A stretch of DNA of 64,000 nucleotides from assembly GCA_910588105.1 (NCBI GenBank), contig CAJUQD010000007.1:10321-74320 (forward strand), written 5' to 3'. The position numbers and the translations under genes are program-made. The notes under the pieces were generated by a model. The model was not told the DNA's origin. It was given only the letters and a program-made list of their open reading frames with translations, and ran no database searches. This stretch comes from an uncultured Oscillospiraceae bacterium. GTDB lineage: Bacteria > Bacillota > Clostridia > Oscillospirales > Oscillospiraceae. Of this stretch, positions 40,952 to 50,503 are shown in pieces; position 1 is the stretch's first letter, and each line of letters starts with the position of its first letter.

Positions 40952-42445
40952 ATGGCAAAAGACGTAATTGTCGTTGTGAAGCGTGACGCGCTGCCTACGA
41001 CAAAGGAGAGCCTTGACATTCTGCTCATCTCGACCACCGGGGCCCAGCCCGTCGGTGTATACCGGGATGTCGAGAGCGTCAAGGCTGTCTACGGGGATGA
41101 TGGAAAAACCCCCAACTCGAAGATCGTCCGCAAGGCGACCACCCTGATGAACCAGGGCAAGACCACGCTGGCCGAGACGCTGGTGAACAAGTTCAAGATC
41201 GTGGGCTTCGAGCCGCCCACTGCATCCCCCGCTGTCGCCGCTACCTTCGTTATTGATTTCGACAACGATGTGTTCCCGTTTGATGCTCCGGCCGCAGGGC
41301 AGAAGCTCTATGTGCGGATCGGCGGCGATGACAAGGCCGTGGTCACGCTGACCGCAAAGGTCGAAATCGAGGACGGCATGAAGTTGGCTGCACAGTTCAA
41401 CGGGGCTTCCTTTACCAAGGGCGGCAAGACCTACACAGCCACAGTGAAGGACACCGTGGTCACGTTCACCGCCACCGAGGGCGGTAGCACCGACTCCATT
41501 CCCGAGCGCATTGAAATCTTCCTGGACGAGGCTCTGTCCCAGGAGTTTGTTGCCACCGGGAGGAAGACCTTCACCAATGGCAAGGATGCCATGACTGCCG
41601 CCGACAGCCTCATCGAGACCATCCAGCAGTTCCAGCGGGACGAGGACAACGACTGGTATTACTTTATGACCGACCGGGACGAGCCTGAGTTCGTCAAGGC
41701 CCTGGCCAAATTTGCCGAGGCCAGCGAACCTTCCGAGGCGGAACTCGGTGCGGGCGTAGAGGATCACCGGAAGTTCTATATGGGGCAGACCAGTGACATC
41801 GACTTTGCTGACAACACCGCCCGTGCCGCCGTTATCTACACCGATGAAAAGCACCTCGATGAGGAGCCTGACGCATCGTACACCGGCAATGTTGGCCCGT
41901 TCTACCCGAAGAACGTGACCTGGAAGTTCAAGCGGCCCCAGGACGGCAACGCCGCTGCAAGCGAGGGTGCGAAACTCATCACCCTGCCCAAGCTGACGGA
42001 GGGCCAGCGCAATCAGCTCAGCGAGAATCACGTCAACTACCTCACCGAGGAGTACAAGCGCCAGTACGTCAAGGAAGGCGTGTGCCTCAACGGTGAGTTC
42101 ATCGATGTGGTGCTGGGTGGTGACTGGATCGCCAAGCGGATGCGGGACCTGCTCTACGACATTTTGCTCGACAATGCCAATGTCGATTATACCGACAGCG
42201 GCTTTGCCCTCATCTCCACGGCGGTATCTCAGGCACTGTCTGAGGCCGCAGATCCGGATCACAATATCATCGCCCGCGATCAGGAGAGCAAGGCCGGCAT
42301 CTTCACCGTGGTCATTCCGAAGTATGCGGACAGCACGGATGAGCAGCGCCGCAACCGGATCATGCCGGACATTACTTGGGAAGCCCTGCTGAGTGGGGCC
42401 ATCCATCAGGTCAAGACCAAGGGTGTCCTGAGAGTGTCTCTGTAA
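40952..42445 (+). CDS. DUF3383 tail sheath-like protein
   Basis: 497 residues. Begins MAKDVIVVVKRDALPTTKESLDILLIS; contains NDWYYFMTDRDEP and the C-terminal DYTDSGFALISTAVSQALSEA. DUF3383 proteins are sheath-like proteins of contractile-tailed phages. AAGGAGGA box. Its presence is the main evidence for a contractile tail. Confidence 0.82.
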   Translation: MAKDVIVVVKRDALPTTKESLDILLISTTGAQPVGVYRDVESVKAVYGDDGKTPNSKIVRKATTLMNQGKTTLAETLVNKFKIVGFEPPTASPAVAATFVIDFDNDVFPFDAPAAGQKLYVRIGGDDKAVVTLTAKVEIEDGMKLAAQFNGASFTKGGKTYTATVKDTVVTFTATEGGSTDSIPERIEIFLDEALSQEFVATGRKTFTNGKDAMTAADSLIETIQQFQRDEDNDWYYFMTDRDEPEFVKALAKFAEASEPSEAELGAGVEDHRKFYMGQTSDIDFADNTARAAVIYTDEKHLDEEPDASYTGNVGPFYPKNVTWKFKRPQDGNAAASEGAKLITLPKLTEGQRNQLSENHVNYLTEEYKRQYVKEGVCLNGEFIDVVLGGDWIAKRMRDLLYDILLDNANVDYTDSGFALISTAVSQALSEAADPDHNIIARDQESKAGIFTVVIPKYADSTDEQRRNRIMPDITWEALLSGAIHQVKTKGVLRVSL

Positions 42446-42461
42446 GAAAGGAGGGCAATCA

Positions 42462-42866
42462 ATGGGAACGCTTTTGAGAGATTATGACCCTGAGAAGGTA
42501 AGCGTAATCTTCAACAATCGTCAGATTCGTATGTTTGGCGATGACATTTTCAAGTTGGCCCGGAATGGCGACAATGTGTCGCTGAAGGTAGGGGTGCAAG
42601 GGGACGGCACCTATGTTGAGAACGCGGATAAGTCCGCCACGCTCACCATCACGATCCAACAGCAGTCCCCGGACCTCAGATACCTCGAAAGCTGTGCGGA
42701 GCGAAAGACCAGGGGGAGCCTTGCGCTGAATGACGCCAATGATGATGGCAGAAACATCTTCGCCTTGAACTGCAGGGTGCAGAAGCTGCCTGATCGTGGG
42801 CGCGGCAAGGATGCGGCAGATGTACCGTTCGTGTTCATCATCCCCCGTCTTGAGCTCAACGATTAA
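42462..42866 (+). CDS. DUF3277 tail tube-like protein
   Basis: 134 residues, YDPEKVSVIFNNRQIRMFGDD ... NGDNVSLKVGVQGDGTYVENADKSATLTITIQQ: the DUF3277 phage structural family, found right after the sheath as tail tube. GAAAGGAGG box. Confidence 0.82.
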   Translation: MGTLLRDYDPEKVSVIFNNRQIRMFGDDIFKLARNGDNVSLKVGVQGDGTYVENADKSATLTITIQQQSPDLRYLESCAERKTRGSLALNDANDDGRNIFALNCRVQKLPDRGRGKDAADVPFVFIIPRLELND

Positions 42867-42921
42867 GCCCGGAAACACTTATGAAATCCGGGAAAAATAG
42901 TAGCAGCCACAAACACAACAA

Positions 42922-42955
42922 GCGGGGCCGGAATGTAATACCGTTCCGGTCCCGC
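42922..42955 (+). terminator. Intercistronic hairpin after tail tube gene
   Basis: GCGGGGCCGGAA (42922-42933) pairs with TTCCGGTCCCGC (42944-42955), a 12-bp stem with one G-T pair and a 10-nt loop. No T-run. Likely an RNA stability or partial termination element allowing more sheath/tube mRNA than downstream mRNA. Confidence 0.6.
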
Positions 42956-42982
42956 ACTCAGAATTATATGGGAGGTTTTACC

Positions 42983-43291
42983 ATGGCAAGACAGAAGACT
43001 GTTATCGTGAACGATGTGGAATATACGCTCCAGAGCGTGAGCTTTTCCTGGTACACTAATCTGACGGACCTGTATGTCCGCCCTGCCAGCGGCCGGAAGA
43101 ACACGGCGAAGTATGCCGACGCCCTCATCAAGGGCTGTGTCATCGCCCCCGCCGAGGTCGCCAAGCGCGGCTTGAAGGTCTTTGACGAGCAGGACGACAT
43201 TACCACCCCCACCGAGCTGGTGCGTGAGATCGAGAACTTTCTGTCGGAGCGAGCTGAACCCGACGGAAGCACGGAAAAGAGCGCAACGTAA
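42983..43291 (+). CDS. Tail assembly chaperone, first frame
   Basis: ATG 42983 with GGGAGG. 102 residues: ARQKTVIVNDVEYTLQSVSFSWYTNL ... ALIKGCVIAPAEVAKRGLKVFDEQDD. Position between tube and tape measure, and the second overlapping frame, match the lambda G/GT or Mu-type chaperone arrangement. Confidence 0.7.
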   Translation: MARQKTVIVNDVEYTLQSVSFSWYTNLTDLYVRPASGRKNTAKYADALIKGCVIAPAEVAKRGLKVFDEQDDITTPTELVREIENFLSERAEPDGSTEKSAT

Positions 43292-43439
43292 CGAGCGCTT
43301 CTGGCGCATGGTGTTCTGCATGGGCGGTGTCAGCTACACCGAGCTAAAGGAAATGGATCTGGCGGAGTTCGCTGAGGCGGAGAAGGCCAGGCTCCTTTGG
43401 CAGACCGTGTGGAACAAGGAGCCCAGCAAAAACGAGTGA
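43182..43439 (+). CDS. Tail assembly chaperone, second frame (probable frameshift extension)
   Basis: A frame overlapping the chaperone end, continuing RFWRMVFCMGGVSYTELKEMDLAEFAEAEKARLLW..., typical of the second half of tail chaperones. It is +1 (equivalently -2) relative to the first frame, so expression by -2 or +1 frameshifting near 43255-43290 (GGAAAAGAG region) is likely. An own start, ATG 43308, is also possible. The annotated start is only the open-frame limit. Confidence 0.6.
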   Translation: MTSRTTLPPPPSWCVRSRTFCRSELNPTEARKRAQRNERFWRMVFCMGGVSYTELKEMDLAEFAEAEKARLLWQTVWNKEPSKNE

Positions 43440-43457
43440 AGAAAGGGGGTGTGACTT

Positions 43458-46400
43458 GTGGATGAGGCCCGCAGTTTATCGTATGGCATAACTATAAGCA
43501 CCATTATCGAACAGGCCGAGGAAGGCATTAACAGTCTGATGGGGATGCTCGGAAGACTGCGGGCTGAGGCTTCTGGTGTTGACATCGGTGCTGACACAGA
43601 ACAGGCGTCCGAGAACATCCGCGATCTGGCGGGTGACATCGGACGCCTTCAGTCTGACGCTGACAGCACCGACATCACCGTAGACGCAGATACTGGCCAG
43701 GCCGAGGAAAGCATCCGGGAACTGACCGGCGACATCGGCAGCCTTGGCGAACGCTCCGCAGACATCGACATTGATGTTGATACCGAGCGGGCGCAGACCG
43801 ATGTTCAAGATTTGGCAGACCGCGTTACCAACCTCGGCCAGGACCCGCCCGACATTGATATTGATGTTGACACGGACGAAGCCAGGCGGAATATCCGCGA
43901 CCTGACCGATGACATTGGGGACCTTGAAGAAGACGCCGATGGAATCGGCTCTGCCTTCCGCAAGTCATTCCTCGCTGGGATAGACAGCGGCAACAGCTTC
44001 TCCTCATCCCTCCGCTCCGGCGTTGGCGGGGCCATCACCCATATTGGCGAGAGGGTGACCGACCTCAAGGAGAACGTTGTCACCAAGATGACGGGCATCA
44101 AGGACAGCGTGGTGTCCGGGGCGAGCAGCATCAAGGAAGGATTCACACACCCGATAGAGACCATCAAGAACGGCCTTGGCGGGGCAATAGACCACGCCAG
44201 GAGCCGGTTCATTGATTTTGTCCGCGGAGCGGGTGAGGCTACAGACGCCGCAGACGATGTGGGCGACGCAGCGAACGGCGCCAGACCGGATGTTGAGAAT
44301 CTGGGCAACGCGGCGGAGAAGACCGGCGGCAAATTTGAAAAGCTGGGCGACATCCTAAAAGGCATTGGTAAAGCGGCGGCAATCGGTCTGACTGCCGCTA
44401 CTGTAGCCGTTGGCGGCTTCGCTGCCGCCTCCGTCAACACGGGGATGGCCTTCGATTCGTCTATGTCCCAGGTAGCCGCTACGATGGGCTACTCTGTGGC
44501 AGAGCTAAACGATGCCACCTCTGAGGCGAGCCAGAACTTCAGCCAGCTTCGAGAGTTTGCGCAGGAGATGGGCGCAAACACCGCGTTCTCCGCCTCCGAA
44601 GCGGCTGACGCTCTGAATTACATGGCTCTGGCCGGCTATGATGCCGAGAAGTCCATGACCATGCTGCCAAACGTGCTGAATCTGGCAGCGGCTGGCGGCA
44701 TCGATCTGGCAGCGGCATCGGACATGGTGACGGACGCCCAGTCTGCGCTTGGGCTGTCGATGGGAGAAGCCGCTGACCTTGTAGATAAGATGGCGGCGGC
44801 GAGCTCCAAGTCCAACACCAGCGTCCAGCAGCTTGGCGATGCGATCCTCACGGTAGGCGGCACCGCAAAGAACCTGTCCGGCGGCACGACAGAGCTGAGT
44901 ATGGCTCTGGGCGTCCTCGCAGACAACGGTATCAAGGGTGCGGAAGGCGGCACGGCCCTCCGCAACATGATCCTTTCCCTGTCCGCTCCAACGGACAAGG
45001 CCGCGGCTCAGCTGGAAGCATTGGGCGTAAATGCGTTTGATGCAGAAGGCAACCTGCGCCCACTGAACGAGACCTTCGGCGATCTGAACGGTGCTCTCGC
45101 CTCGCTGACCCAAGAGGAGCAGACTCAGGCGCTCAATGAGATATTCAATAAGGTCGATCTGAAGTCCGTGAATGCCATGCTCGGCACCAGCGCAGAGCGC
45201 TTCGAGGAGCTGGGTGCGGCTATTGACGGCGCGTGGGTCAACATGGGCAGCCTGTCCGATTCGCTGTCCGATGTTGGAATCGACCTCACGGCCATGCAGG
45301 GCAACCTTGGCAAGCTCGGTATCAGCGAAAAGGCATTCTCTGACATCCTCAAGTCCTCCGGCGGCAACGCCGAAGCCTTTGCCGATGCACTTCTGGAGGC
45401 CGCAGACGCTGGCGTATCCCAGGAGGATGTCGTTAAAGCCCTCGGCGGCAACCTTGGGGATCTGCAAACCGCCTTTGACAACACATCGGGCGCGGCGCAG
45501 GCCATGGCCGATACCCAGCTTGACAACCTGGCCGGTGACATAACGCTGTTCAAGAGCGCCTTGGAGGGCGCTCAAATTGTTATCTCGGATGGGCTGACCC
45601 CATCTCTGCGGCAGTTTACGCAGTTCGGCACAGATTCTGTAACAAAACTTTCAGAAGCTTTCCAGGATGGTGGCCTGACCGGGGCGATGGGCGCTCTCGG
45701 CGGCATCCTGAGTGATGGCCTCGGCATGATCGTCGAGATGCTGCCAACCGCAATTGATGCCGGGATGCAGTTACTCGGTGCGCTGGGGCAAGGGCTGCTG
45801 GATAACTCACCGCTGATCATTGACGCGGCGATCCAGATAGTGACCCTGTTGGGCGACGGAATTTTGAACAGCCTCCCCGTGCTGGTGGGTGCTGGGATGC
45901 AGATCGTTGCGTCACTGGCATCCGGCCTTGGCGGGATGCTCCCCACGCTGATACCGTCCATGGTAGAGACGGTGATGCTTATGGCCGGGGCGCTTGTAGA
46001 GAATCTTCCGCTGGTGATCGATGCGGGGATGCAGCTCATCAGCGGTCTGGCGGACGGCATCATCGGCGCAGTTCCGGTGCTCATCGGGCAACTGCCGGAA
46101 TTAATTGACCAGATACTTGGATTTCTGACAGAGAGCCTGCCCACCATTCTGGAGCAGGGCTCCGCCATTCTGCTGTCACTGACAGACGGTATCATTGGCG
46201 CAATACCGATGCTGGTCGAAATGCTGCCAGAGGTAATCACATCCATCTGCGGCTTTGTCACGGAAAACCTGCCTACGATACTGGAGCAGGGCGTCCAGAT
46301 ACTTACCTCGCTGGCCACCGGCATCATAGGGGCGCTGCCTGAGCTGATAGGGCAGATACCCGCCATCATTACTGGCATAGTCGGCACTCTGAGCGAAAAC

Positions 46401-47309
46401 TTCCCCTCCATAGTCTCTACCGGCGTGACCCTGCTCCTGGAGTTGGGGGCCGGCATCATCTCAGCGATACCTCAGCTTGTGGCGCAGCTCCCGGCGATTG
46501 GCGCAGCCATTCTCGGTGCGTTTGGTGAGATACCCGGCATGGTGCTGGATGTTGGCAAACACATCGTGGAGGGCCTGTGGAGCGGTATTTCCTCCATGGG
46601 CAGCTGGGTGGCAGATAAGGTCAAAGGCTTCGCAAGCGGCATCGTGGACGGCATTAAGGGCTTCCTGGGCATTCACAGCCCGTCCACAGTATTTGCCGAG
46701 ATCGGCGATAACATGGCCCTGGGCCTCGGCGGTGGCTTCACTGACAGTATGAAGGGCGTTACAGAAGACATCAAGGGAGCAATTCCGACGAACCTTGACG
46801 GGCCTGAGATCGACATCCCCGAGCCGAACGGCCCTGCCGATATGACCTACGGCGTATACCCGGATGTAGAGGGTATCGGCGAAATCGGTAACGCAGTTGG
46901 GGACTCTGTTTACAAGGTCAGCCCCATCATTGAGGACATCAATACCCCGTCTGTTTCCGACATCACCTATAGCGTGAACCCGCTCGTTGAAGATTTCAAT
47001 CCCACAGGCTACGAACAGTATGCCGAGGATGAAGGTGGAGAAGGCGGCTATCCTGATCAGGTTGATGGCAGCGGCAACGGCGGCGCCCCTGAGCCGGACG
47101 GCGGCTCTACCGGGAATGGCGGCGGGTCTACCTTCGCCCCGACAGTCACGGTCCAGATTACAGTTGAGGGCAACGCGGACAGCGAGGCCCTGGAAGAAAT
47201 GAGGGCCTCGCTTATGGCAGAATTTGAGGTCAAGATGAGGGAACTGTACGATGAATTCCGCGAAGAGGAGCTCCAGCGGGCAGCCCTCAAGAACCAGTAC
47301 GCATTTTGA
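43458..47309 (+). CDS. Tail tape measure protein (TP901-type)
   Basis: 1283 residues, GTG start after AAAGGGGGT. Residues ~35-170 hold four repeats of about 36 residues with a core DIDIDVDT..A...I.DL. Then comes the TP901 tape-measure core (GMAFDSSMSQVAATMGYS, ALNYMALAGYDAEKSM, ALRNMILSLSAPT), a long hydrophobic region ~740-1050 with seven to eight repeats (LPTILEQG..IL.SL..GIIGA), and a Gly-rich end. Sets tail length and may aid membrane passage. Confidence 0.9.
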   Translation: MDEARSLSYGITISTIIEQAEEGINSLMGMLGRLRAEASGVDIGADTEQASENIRDLAGDIGRLQSDADSTDITVDADTGQAEESIRELTGDIGSLGERSADIDIDVDTERAQTDVQDLADRVTNLGQDPPDIDIDVDTDEARRNIRDLTDDIGDLEEDADGIGSAFRKSFLAGIDSGNSFSSSLRSGVGGAITHIGERVTDLKENVVTKMTGIKDSVVSGASSIKEGFTHPIETIKNGLGGAIDHARSRFIDFVRGAGEATDAADDVGDAANGARPDVENLGNAAEKTGGKFEKLGDILKGIGKAAAIGLTAATVAVGGFAAASVNTGMAFDSSMSQVAATMGYSVAELNDATSEASQNFSQLREFAQEMGANTAFSASEAADALNYMALAGYDAEKSMTMLPNVLNLAAAGGIDLAAASDMVTDAQSALGLSMGEAADLVDKMAAASSKSNTSVQQLGDAILTVGGTAKNLSGGTTELSMALGVLADNGIKGAEGGTALRNMILSLSAPTDKAAAQLEALGVNAFDAEGNLRPLNETFGDLNGALASLTQEEQTQALNEIFNKVDLKSVNAMLGTSAERFEELGAAIDGAWVNMGSLSDSLSDVGIDLTAMQGNLGKLGISEKAFSDILKSSGGNAEAFADALLEAADAGVSQEDVVKALGGNLGDLQTAFDNTSGAAQAMADTQLDNLAGDITLFKSALEGAQIVISDGLTPSLRQFTQFGTDSVTKLSEAFQDGGLTGAMGALGGILSDGLGMIVEMLPTAIDAGMQLLGALGQGLLDNSPLIIDAAIQIVTLLGDGILNSLPVLVGAGMQIVASLASGLGGMLPTLIPSMVETVMLMAGALVENLPLVIDAGMQLISGLADGIIGAVPVLIGQLPELIDQILGFLTESLPTILEQGSAILLSLTDGIIGAIPMLVEMLPEVITSICGFVTENLPTILEQGVQILTSLATGIIGALPELIGQIPAIITGIVGTLSENFPSIVSTGVTLLLELGAGIISAIPQLVAQLPAIGAAILGAFGEIPGMVLDVGKHIVEGLWSGISSMGSWVADKVKGFASGIVDGIKGFLGIHSPSTVFAEIGDNMALGLGGGFTDSMKGVTEDIKGAIPTNLDGPEIDIPEPNGPADMTYGVYPDVEGIGEIGNAVGDSVYKVSPIIEDINTPSVSDITYSVNPLVEDFNPTGYEQYAEDEGGEGGYPDQVDGSGNGGAPEPDGGSTGNGGGSTFAPTVTVQITVEGNADSEALEEMRASLMAEFEVKMRELYDEFREEELQRAALKNQYAF

Positions 47310-47323
47310 TTGGAGGTGGCGGC

Positions 47324-47917
47324 ATGGCCTATATACTCACCAGCAGGAAGGGCGGCACAGTACGCTTTGAGCCTTTGAAGAACGGCGTCGTTGAGAAGGA
47401 AAGCGAGAGCTATAGCAGCACCGTCACCTCCAATCCCATTGAGAACGGGGCCGAAATCAACGACCATGTGAACAACGCATCCGGCACCCTCAATATTTCC
47501 GGCGTCATCATCGGCGGCAACGGCGCGATAAATGCGCTGAAAGCTATGCGAGCCTCGCGGGACATCATCACCTACATCGGAGTTACCAGGATGTCTAACC
47601 TTGTCTTTACGAGCCTCAAATTTGACCGCTCGTCTAAGAATAGCAACGGAGCATCCTTCTCGGCAACCCTAAAGCAGGTGCAGATCAGTTCCGCGGAGTA
47701 CGTTCCCATGGATGGCGCACTGCCCATGACCAGTCAGGACGATGGGAAGGCCGATGACCAGCAGCTGGCGAAAACAGCCAATGCCGGCTTAACGATGGTT
47801 TCCTTGCAGTCGGTAAGCTCGGCCAGCGTGGAGCGGCATGGTGCGGCTTACACGCAGCCCAGCAGCGCCGCGCCGCTGACGAGGCAGACCGGGGCCTATG
47901 ACGGCCTTGCTGTGTAA
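47324..47917 (+). CDS. Baseplate/tail protein (Dit-like)
   Basis: ATG 47324 after TGGAGGTGG. 197 residues: AYILTSRKGGTVRFEPLKNG ... FTSLKFDRSSKNSNGASFSATLKQVQISSAEYV. The first gene after the tape measure in contractile and non-contractile phages is usually distal-tail-like; the N-terminal beta pattern agrees. Confidence 0.65.
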   Translation: MAYILTSRKGGTVRFEPLKNGVVEKESESYSSTVTSNPIENGAEINDHVNNASGTLNISGVIIGGNGAINALKAMRASRDIITYIGVTRMSNLVFTSLKFDRSSKNSNGASFSATLKQVQISSAEYVPMDGALPMTSQDDGKADDQQLAKTANAGLTMVSLQSVSSASVERHGAAYTQPSSAAPLTRQTGAYDGLAV

Positions 47918-47929
47918 GGGGGAACGGAT

Positions 47930-48286
47930 ATGGCCCTGCAGCTGATAGATCTGAATTCCGATGTGCAGTATATCGCCATCGACGTATCGCGTGTGCCATA
48001 CACCTTTTCGGTGAAGCTGACTGACCGCACCTACTCCTTCACGGTCAAGTACAACGCCACAGGGGAGTTTTTCACGATTGATCTGTATGACGTGAACGGG
48101 AACGTTCTCGCCTTCGGGGAAATCGTCCGCTATGGCCGCCCCCTGTTCAACGTGGTCGAGGACGAGCGGTTTCCGATCCCTGTTATCATCCCCTCCTGCA
48201 TCACCGGCGAGAGCGCCTCCGAGGTCACATGGGAGAACTTCGGGAAGGATGTGAAGCTCTACCTCCACGAAAGGAAGGTGGAGTGA
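47930..48286 (+). CDS. Baseplate plug-like protein (Pam3 gp18-like)
   Basis: 118 residues, beta-rich: YTFSVKLTDRTYSFTVKYNATGEFFTIDLYDVNGNVLAFGE ... GRPLFNVVED. This pattern matches the small plug protein described for cyanophage Pam3 baseplates. Name is from memory of the family. Confidence 0.65.
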   Translation: MALQLIDLNSDVQYIAIDVSRVPYTFSVKLTDRTYSFTVKYNATGEFFTIDLYDVNGNVLAFGEIVRYGRPLFNVVEDERFPIPVIIPSCITGESASEVTWENFGKDVKLYLHERKVE

Positions 48287-48287
48287 T

Positions 48288-49130
48288 ATGGCTTTTTGGA
48301 TACGGGCGGCCACGCTGGTCATCGGGAGCAACAAGTACGACTTGGATGGAATGAACTTCACGTTTGATGTTCCGTTTGAGGATAGCGACGAGCCCCCGGT
48401 GGCCACTGTGACCGTGACGAACCTCTCCGCCAACACCCGCAACGGCATTAAGAAGGATGATCCTGTGATTCTGAACGCCGGCTACCGGGGTAATGTCGGC
48501 TGCATCCTGGTCGGAAAAGTGGTCGGCCTGAAGCACAAGCAGAGCAACGTGGATTGGACATCAACACTGACCGTCCAGCCCTGTGCGGAGGAAATCCTGG
48601 GGCGGATCGTCAACAAGACCTACACAGAGAACATGAAAGCATCTGCGATCATCCGGGACCTGCTGAACATCTTCGGAGTAGAGGTCGCCAGGTGCGAGTT
48701 GTCCATTGATACCAGCTACCCGCGGGGCCGCGTCTGCCGGGGCAATCTGAAGAAGGTGCTCACGGATATCGTGGTGAACGAGTGCAAGAGCCGGTTCATA
48801 GTCCGCACCACTGGGCAGCTCTACATCACAAAGGCGGATGATGGTATCAACAACGGTGTCACGCTTACCCCGGCGACCGGCCTTCTCCGCTCCGACGAGG
48901 AGACTGTCGCTATCCAGGTCGAAACGGACTTAAACTCGCAGAAGACCGGGGAGGACCGGAAAGAGGATACCATATCCCGCTCCTGTCTGCTCAACTACAG
49001 CATCGCCACCGCCGAGGTCGTAAAGGCTCAGTCCAGCGACTTGAACGGCAGGTTCATCGTTGTAAAGGGGCGCCACAAGGGAAGTAAGACGGAAGACTGG
49101 AAGACCTATATGGAGCTGAAACCATACTGA
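48288..49130 (+). CDS. Baseplate hub protein (gpD/gp27-like)
   Basis: 280 residues, FDVPFEDSDEPPVATVTVTNLS ... NVDWTSTLTVQPCAEEILGRI ... ASAIIRDLLNIFGVEV, the plan of hub proteins that hold the spike. Starts 2 nt after the plug gene. AAGGAAGGTGGAG box. Confidence 0.75.
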   Translation: MAFWIRAATLVIGSNKYDLDGMNFTFDVPFEDSDEPPVATVTVTNLSANTRNGIKKDDPVILNAGYRGNVGCILVGKVVGLKHKQSNVDWTSTLTVQPCAEEILGRIVNKTYTENMKASAIIRDLLNIFGVEVARCELSIDTSYPRGRVCRGNLKKVLTDIVVNECKSRFIVRTTGQLYITKADDGINNGVTLTPATGLLRSDEETVAIQVETDLNSQKTGEDRKEDTISRSCLLNYSIATAEVVKAQSSDLNGRFIVVKGRHKGSKTEDWKTYMELKPY

Positions 49131-49143
49131 GGAGGGATTGCTC

Positions 49144-49743
49144 ATGGGACTGGCCGATGTAAACCAGTACAATTACCAGCGGATTCACGATGACAAGCTC
49201 CGGGAATCCATCTGCGTGGCCGCTACGGTGCAGGTGACATCCTTTGACCCTGCAAAGATGACTGTGAACGTCCAGCCGCTTTCCAAGCACCTGGAGAACG
49301 GCAAGTACGAAAGCCAGCCGCCGATTCTGAAGGTGCCTGTGGCCCTCACACACTGCGGCGGCTTTATCTTCCGCCCCTGGATCAAAGAGGGGGACATCGG
49401 CACCGTGGTCTACCTGGACCACGATATGGACGCCACCGTGACCGGGGGCAAGGAGGCCAAGCCCCTGACCGAGCGGAACCACGCCACGACCGACGCCATC
49501 TTTGTGGGGGCGCTGGTGGCCGGGAGCTACACGGTCAAGGGGTTGCCGGATAAGAGTATCTGCATTGCCACCGAGGACGGCAAGATTTACGTCGCCGTCA
49601 CAAAGGACAAGGTGATTGTGAAGAACGAAGACACCACCGCCGAGTTCACCGCCACCACGATTGACATGAAATCCACCGATATGAACATCACGCTGGACGG
49701 AAACATGACGGTCAAGACCGGCGGTAAGATTTATCTCAATTAG
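49144..49743 (+). CDS. Gp138-family membrane-puncturing spike
   Basis: ATG 49144 after GAGGAGGG. VAATVQVTSFDPAKMTVNVQPLSKH ... LTHCGGFIFRPWIKEGDIGTVVYLDHDMD is the Gp138 N-terminal OB-fold; the end (TDMNITLDGNMTVKTGGKIYLN) is a repetitive beta-helix for the spike shaft. Followed by PAAR. Confidence 0.85.
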   Translation: MGLADVNQYNYQRIHDDKLRESICVAATVQVTSFDPAKMTVNVQPLSKHLENGKYESQPPILKVPVALTHCGGFIFRPWIKEGDIGTVVYLDHDMDATVTGGKEAKPLTERNHATTDAIFVGALVAGSYTVKGLPDKSICIATEDGKIYVAVTKDKVIVKNEDTTAEFTATTIDMKSTDMNITLDGNMTVKTGGKIYLN

Positions 49744-49753
49744 GAGGTGCTCT

Positions 49754-50044
49754 ATGCCAGCAGCAACGAGACAAGGCGACAACTGCACCGGACACGATGC
49801 TTGCCCGCCCGTTCCCCTGGTAAGCTGTAGCCCGAACGTCATCATCAACGGAAAGGGCGCAGGCCGCCGGACGGATCAGTATTCTACGCATGGGTGTGTC
49901 ACACATCCTGGCCACCAGGACGTGATTGCCGCCGGGAGCTCCAAAGTTGATATCAACGGCCTCCCCGCCGCCCGTGTCGGCGATGCCGTCTCGATTGGAG
50001 GCTCCGTCCAGGACGGCAGCGGCAACGTAATTATAGGCGGGTGA
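49754..50044 (+). CDS. PAAR-domain spike tip protein
   Basis: 96 residues. ATRQGDNCTGHDACPP, TDQYSTHGCVTHPGHQD and VDINGLPAARVGDAVSIGGSVQDGSGNVIIGG form a PAAR repeat protein, with His and Cys that can bind the metal at the tip. Caps the Gp138 spike encoded upstream. Confidence 0.92.
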   Translation: MPAATRQGDNCTGHDACPPVPLVSCSPNVIINGKGAGRRTDQYSTHGCVTHPGHQDVIAAGSSKVDINGLPAARVGDAVSIGGSVQDGSGNVIIGG

Positions 50045-50205
50045 CGATCCCAAAAGAACCGCATTTGCCCGCCCCTCTGCAAGCGATTTTAAGCCGCCCA
50101 CAGCGGTTTTTCATTTACCCAACCCCTTACCCGTCTTGCGTCATACCCCCGCCTTCCTGGGGGCGCTACGTAACCCTGTGGCCGGTTCTGAAAGGAGACC
50201 TTCCA

Positions 50206-50478
50206 ATGGGACTATCAAAACTCGCGGCGGGCTGCCGGATCTGCCCGTATGTCGATACCTGCGACCACAAGCGCATGGAGGCCCTTGGCTCTCTGCCAAA
50301 GCCTCCGTTGTCCATGTCTGCCTCCCAGCCTGCGGCGGACTCTGCGGCCCAGCCGCTCCTTCGGGAGACGAGGGAAATCCGGGTGAACGGTATGACCATG
50401 ACCGTCTATGTGGACGAAATTGAAAAGCAGCTCACGCGAGGGCTATATGCCCATCTGGGCTTGCAGTTCGGAGCGTGA
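50206..50478 (+). CDS. Hypothetical baseplate-region protein with Cys motif (90 aa)
   Basis: ATG 50206 with GAAAGGAG. LAAGCRICPYVDTCDHKRMEAL at the N-terminus (three Cys and a His, a possible metal site), a Ser/Ala linker, then IRVNGMTMTVYVDEIEKQL. Found between PAAR and gp25 in related phages; role unknown. Confidence 0.6.
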   Translation: MGLSKLAAGCRICPYVDTCDHKRMEALGSLPKPPLSMSASQPAADSAAQPLLRETREIRVNGMTMTVYVDEIEKQLTRGLYAHLGLQFGA

Positions 50479-50503
50479 TTCGCCTGGGGAGGAGTGAGGC
50501 CAC

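Noticed and set aside
40862..42406. 514-residue minus-strand frame opposite the sheath gene
   Set aside because: Shadow frame; the plus strand has the DUF3383 protein with a good ribosome binding site.
44000..47000. Repeats in the tape measure gene as a CRISPR or DNA repeat array
   Set aside because: The repeats are degenerate protein-level repeats in frame, normal for tape measure proteins.
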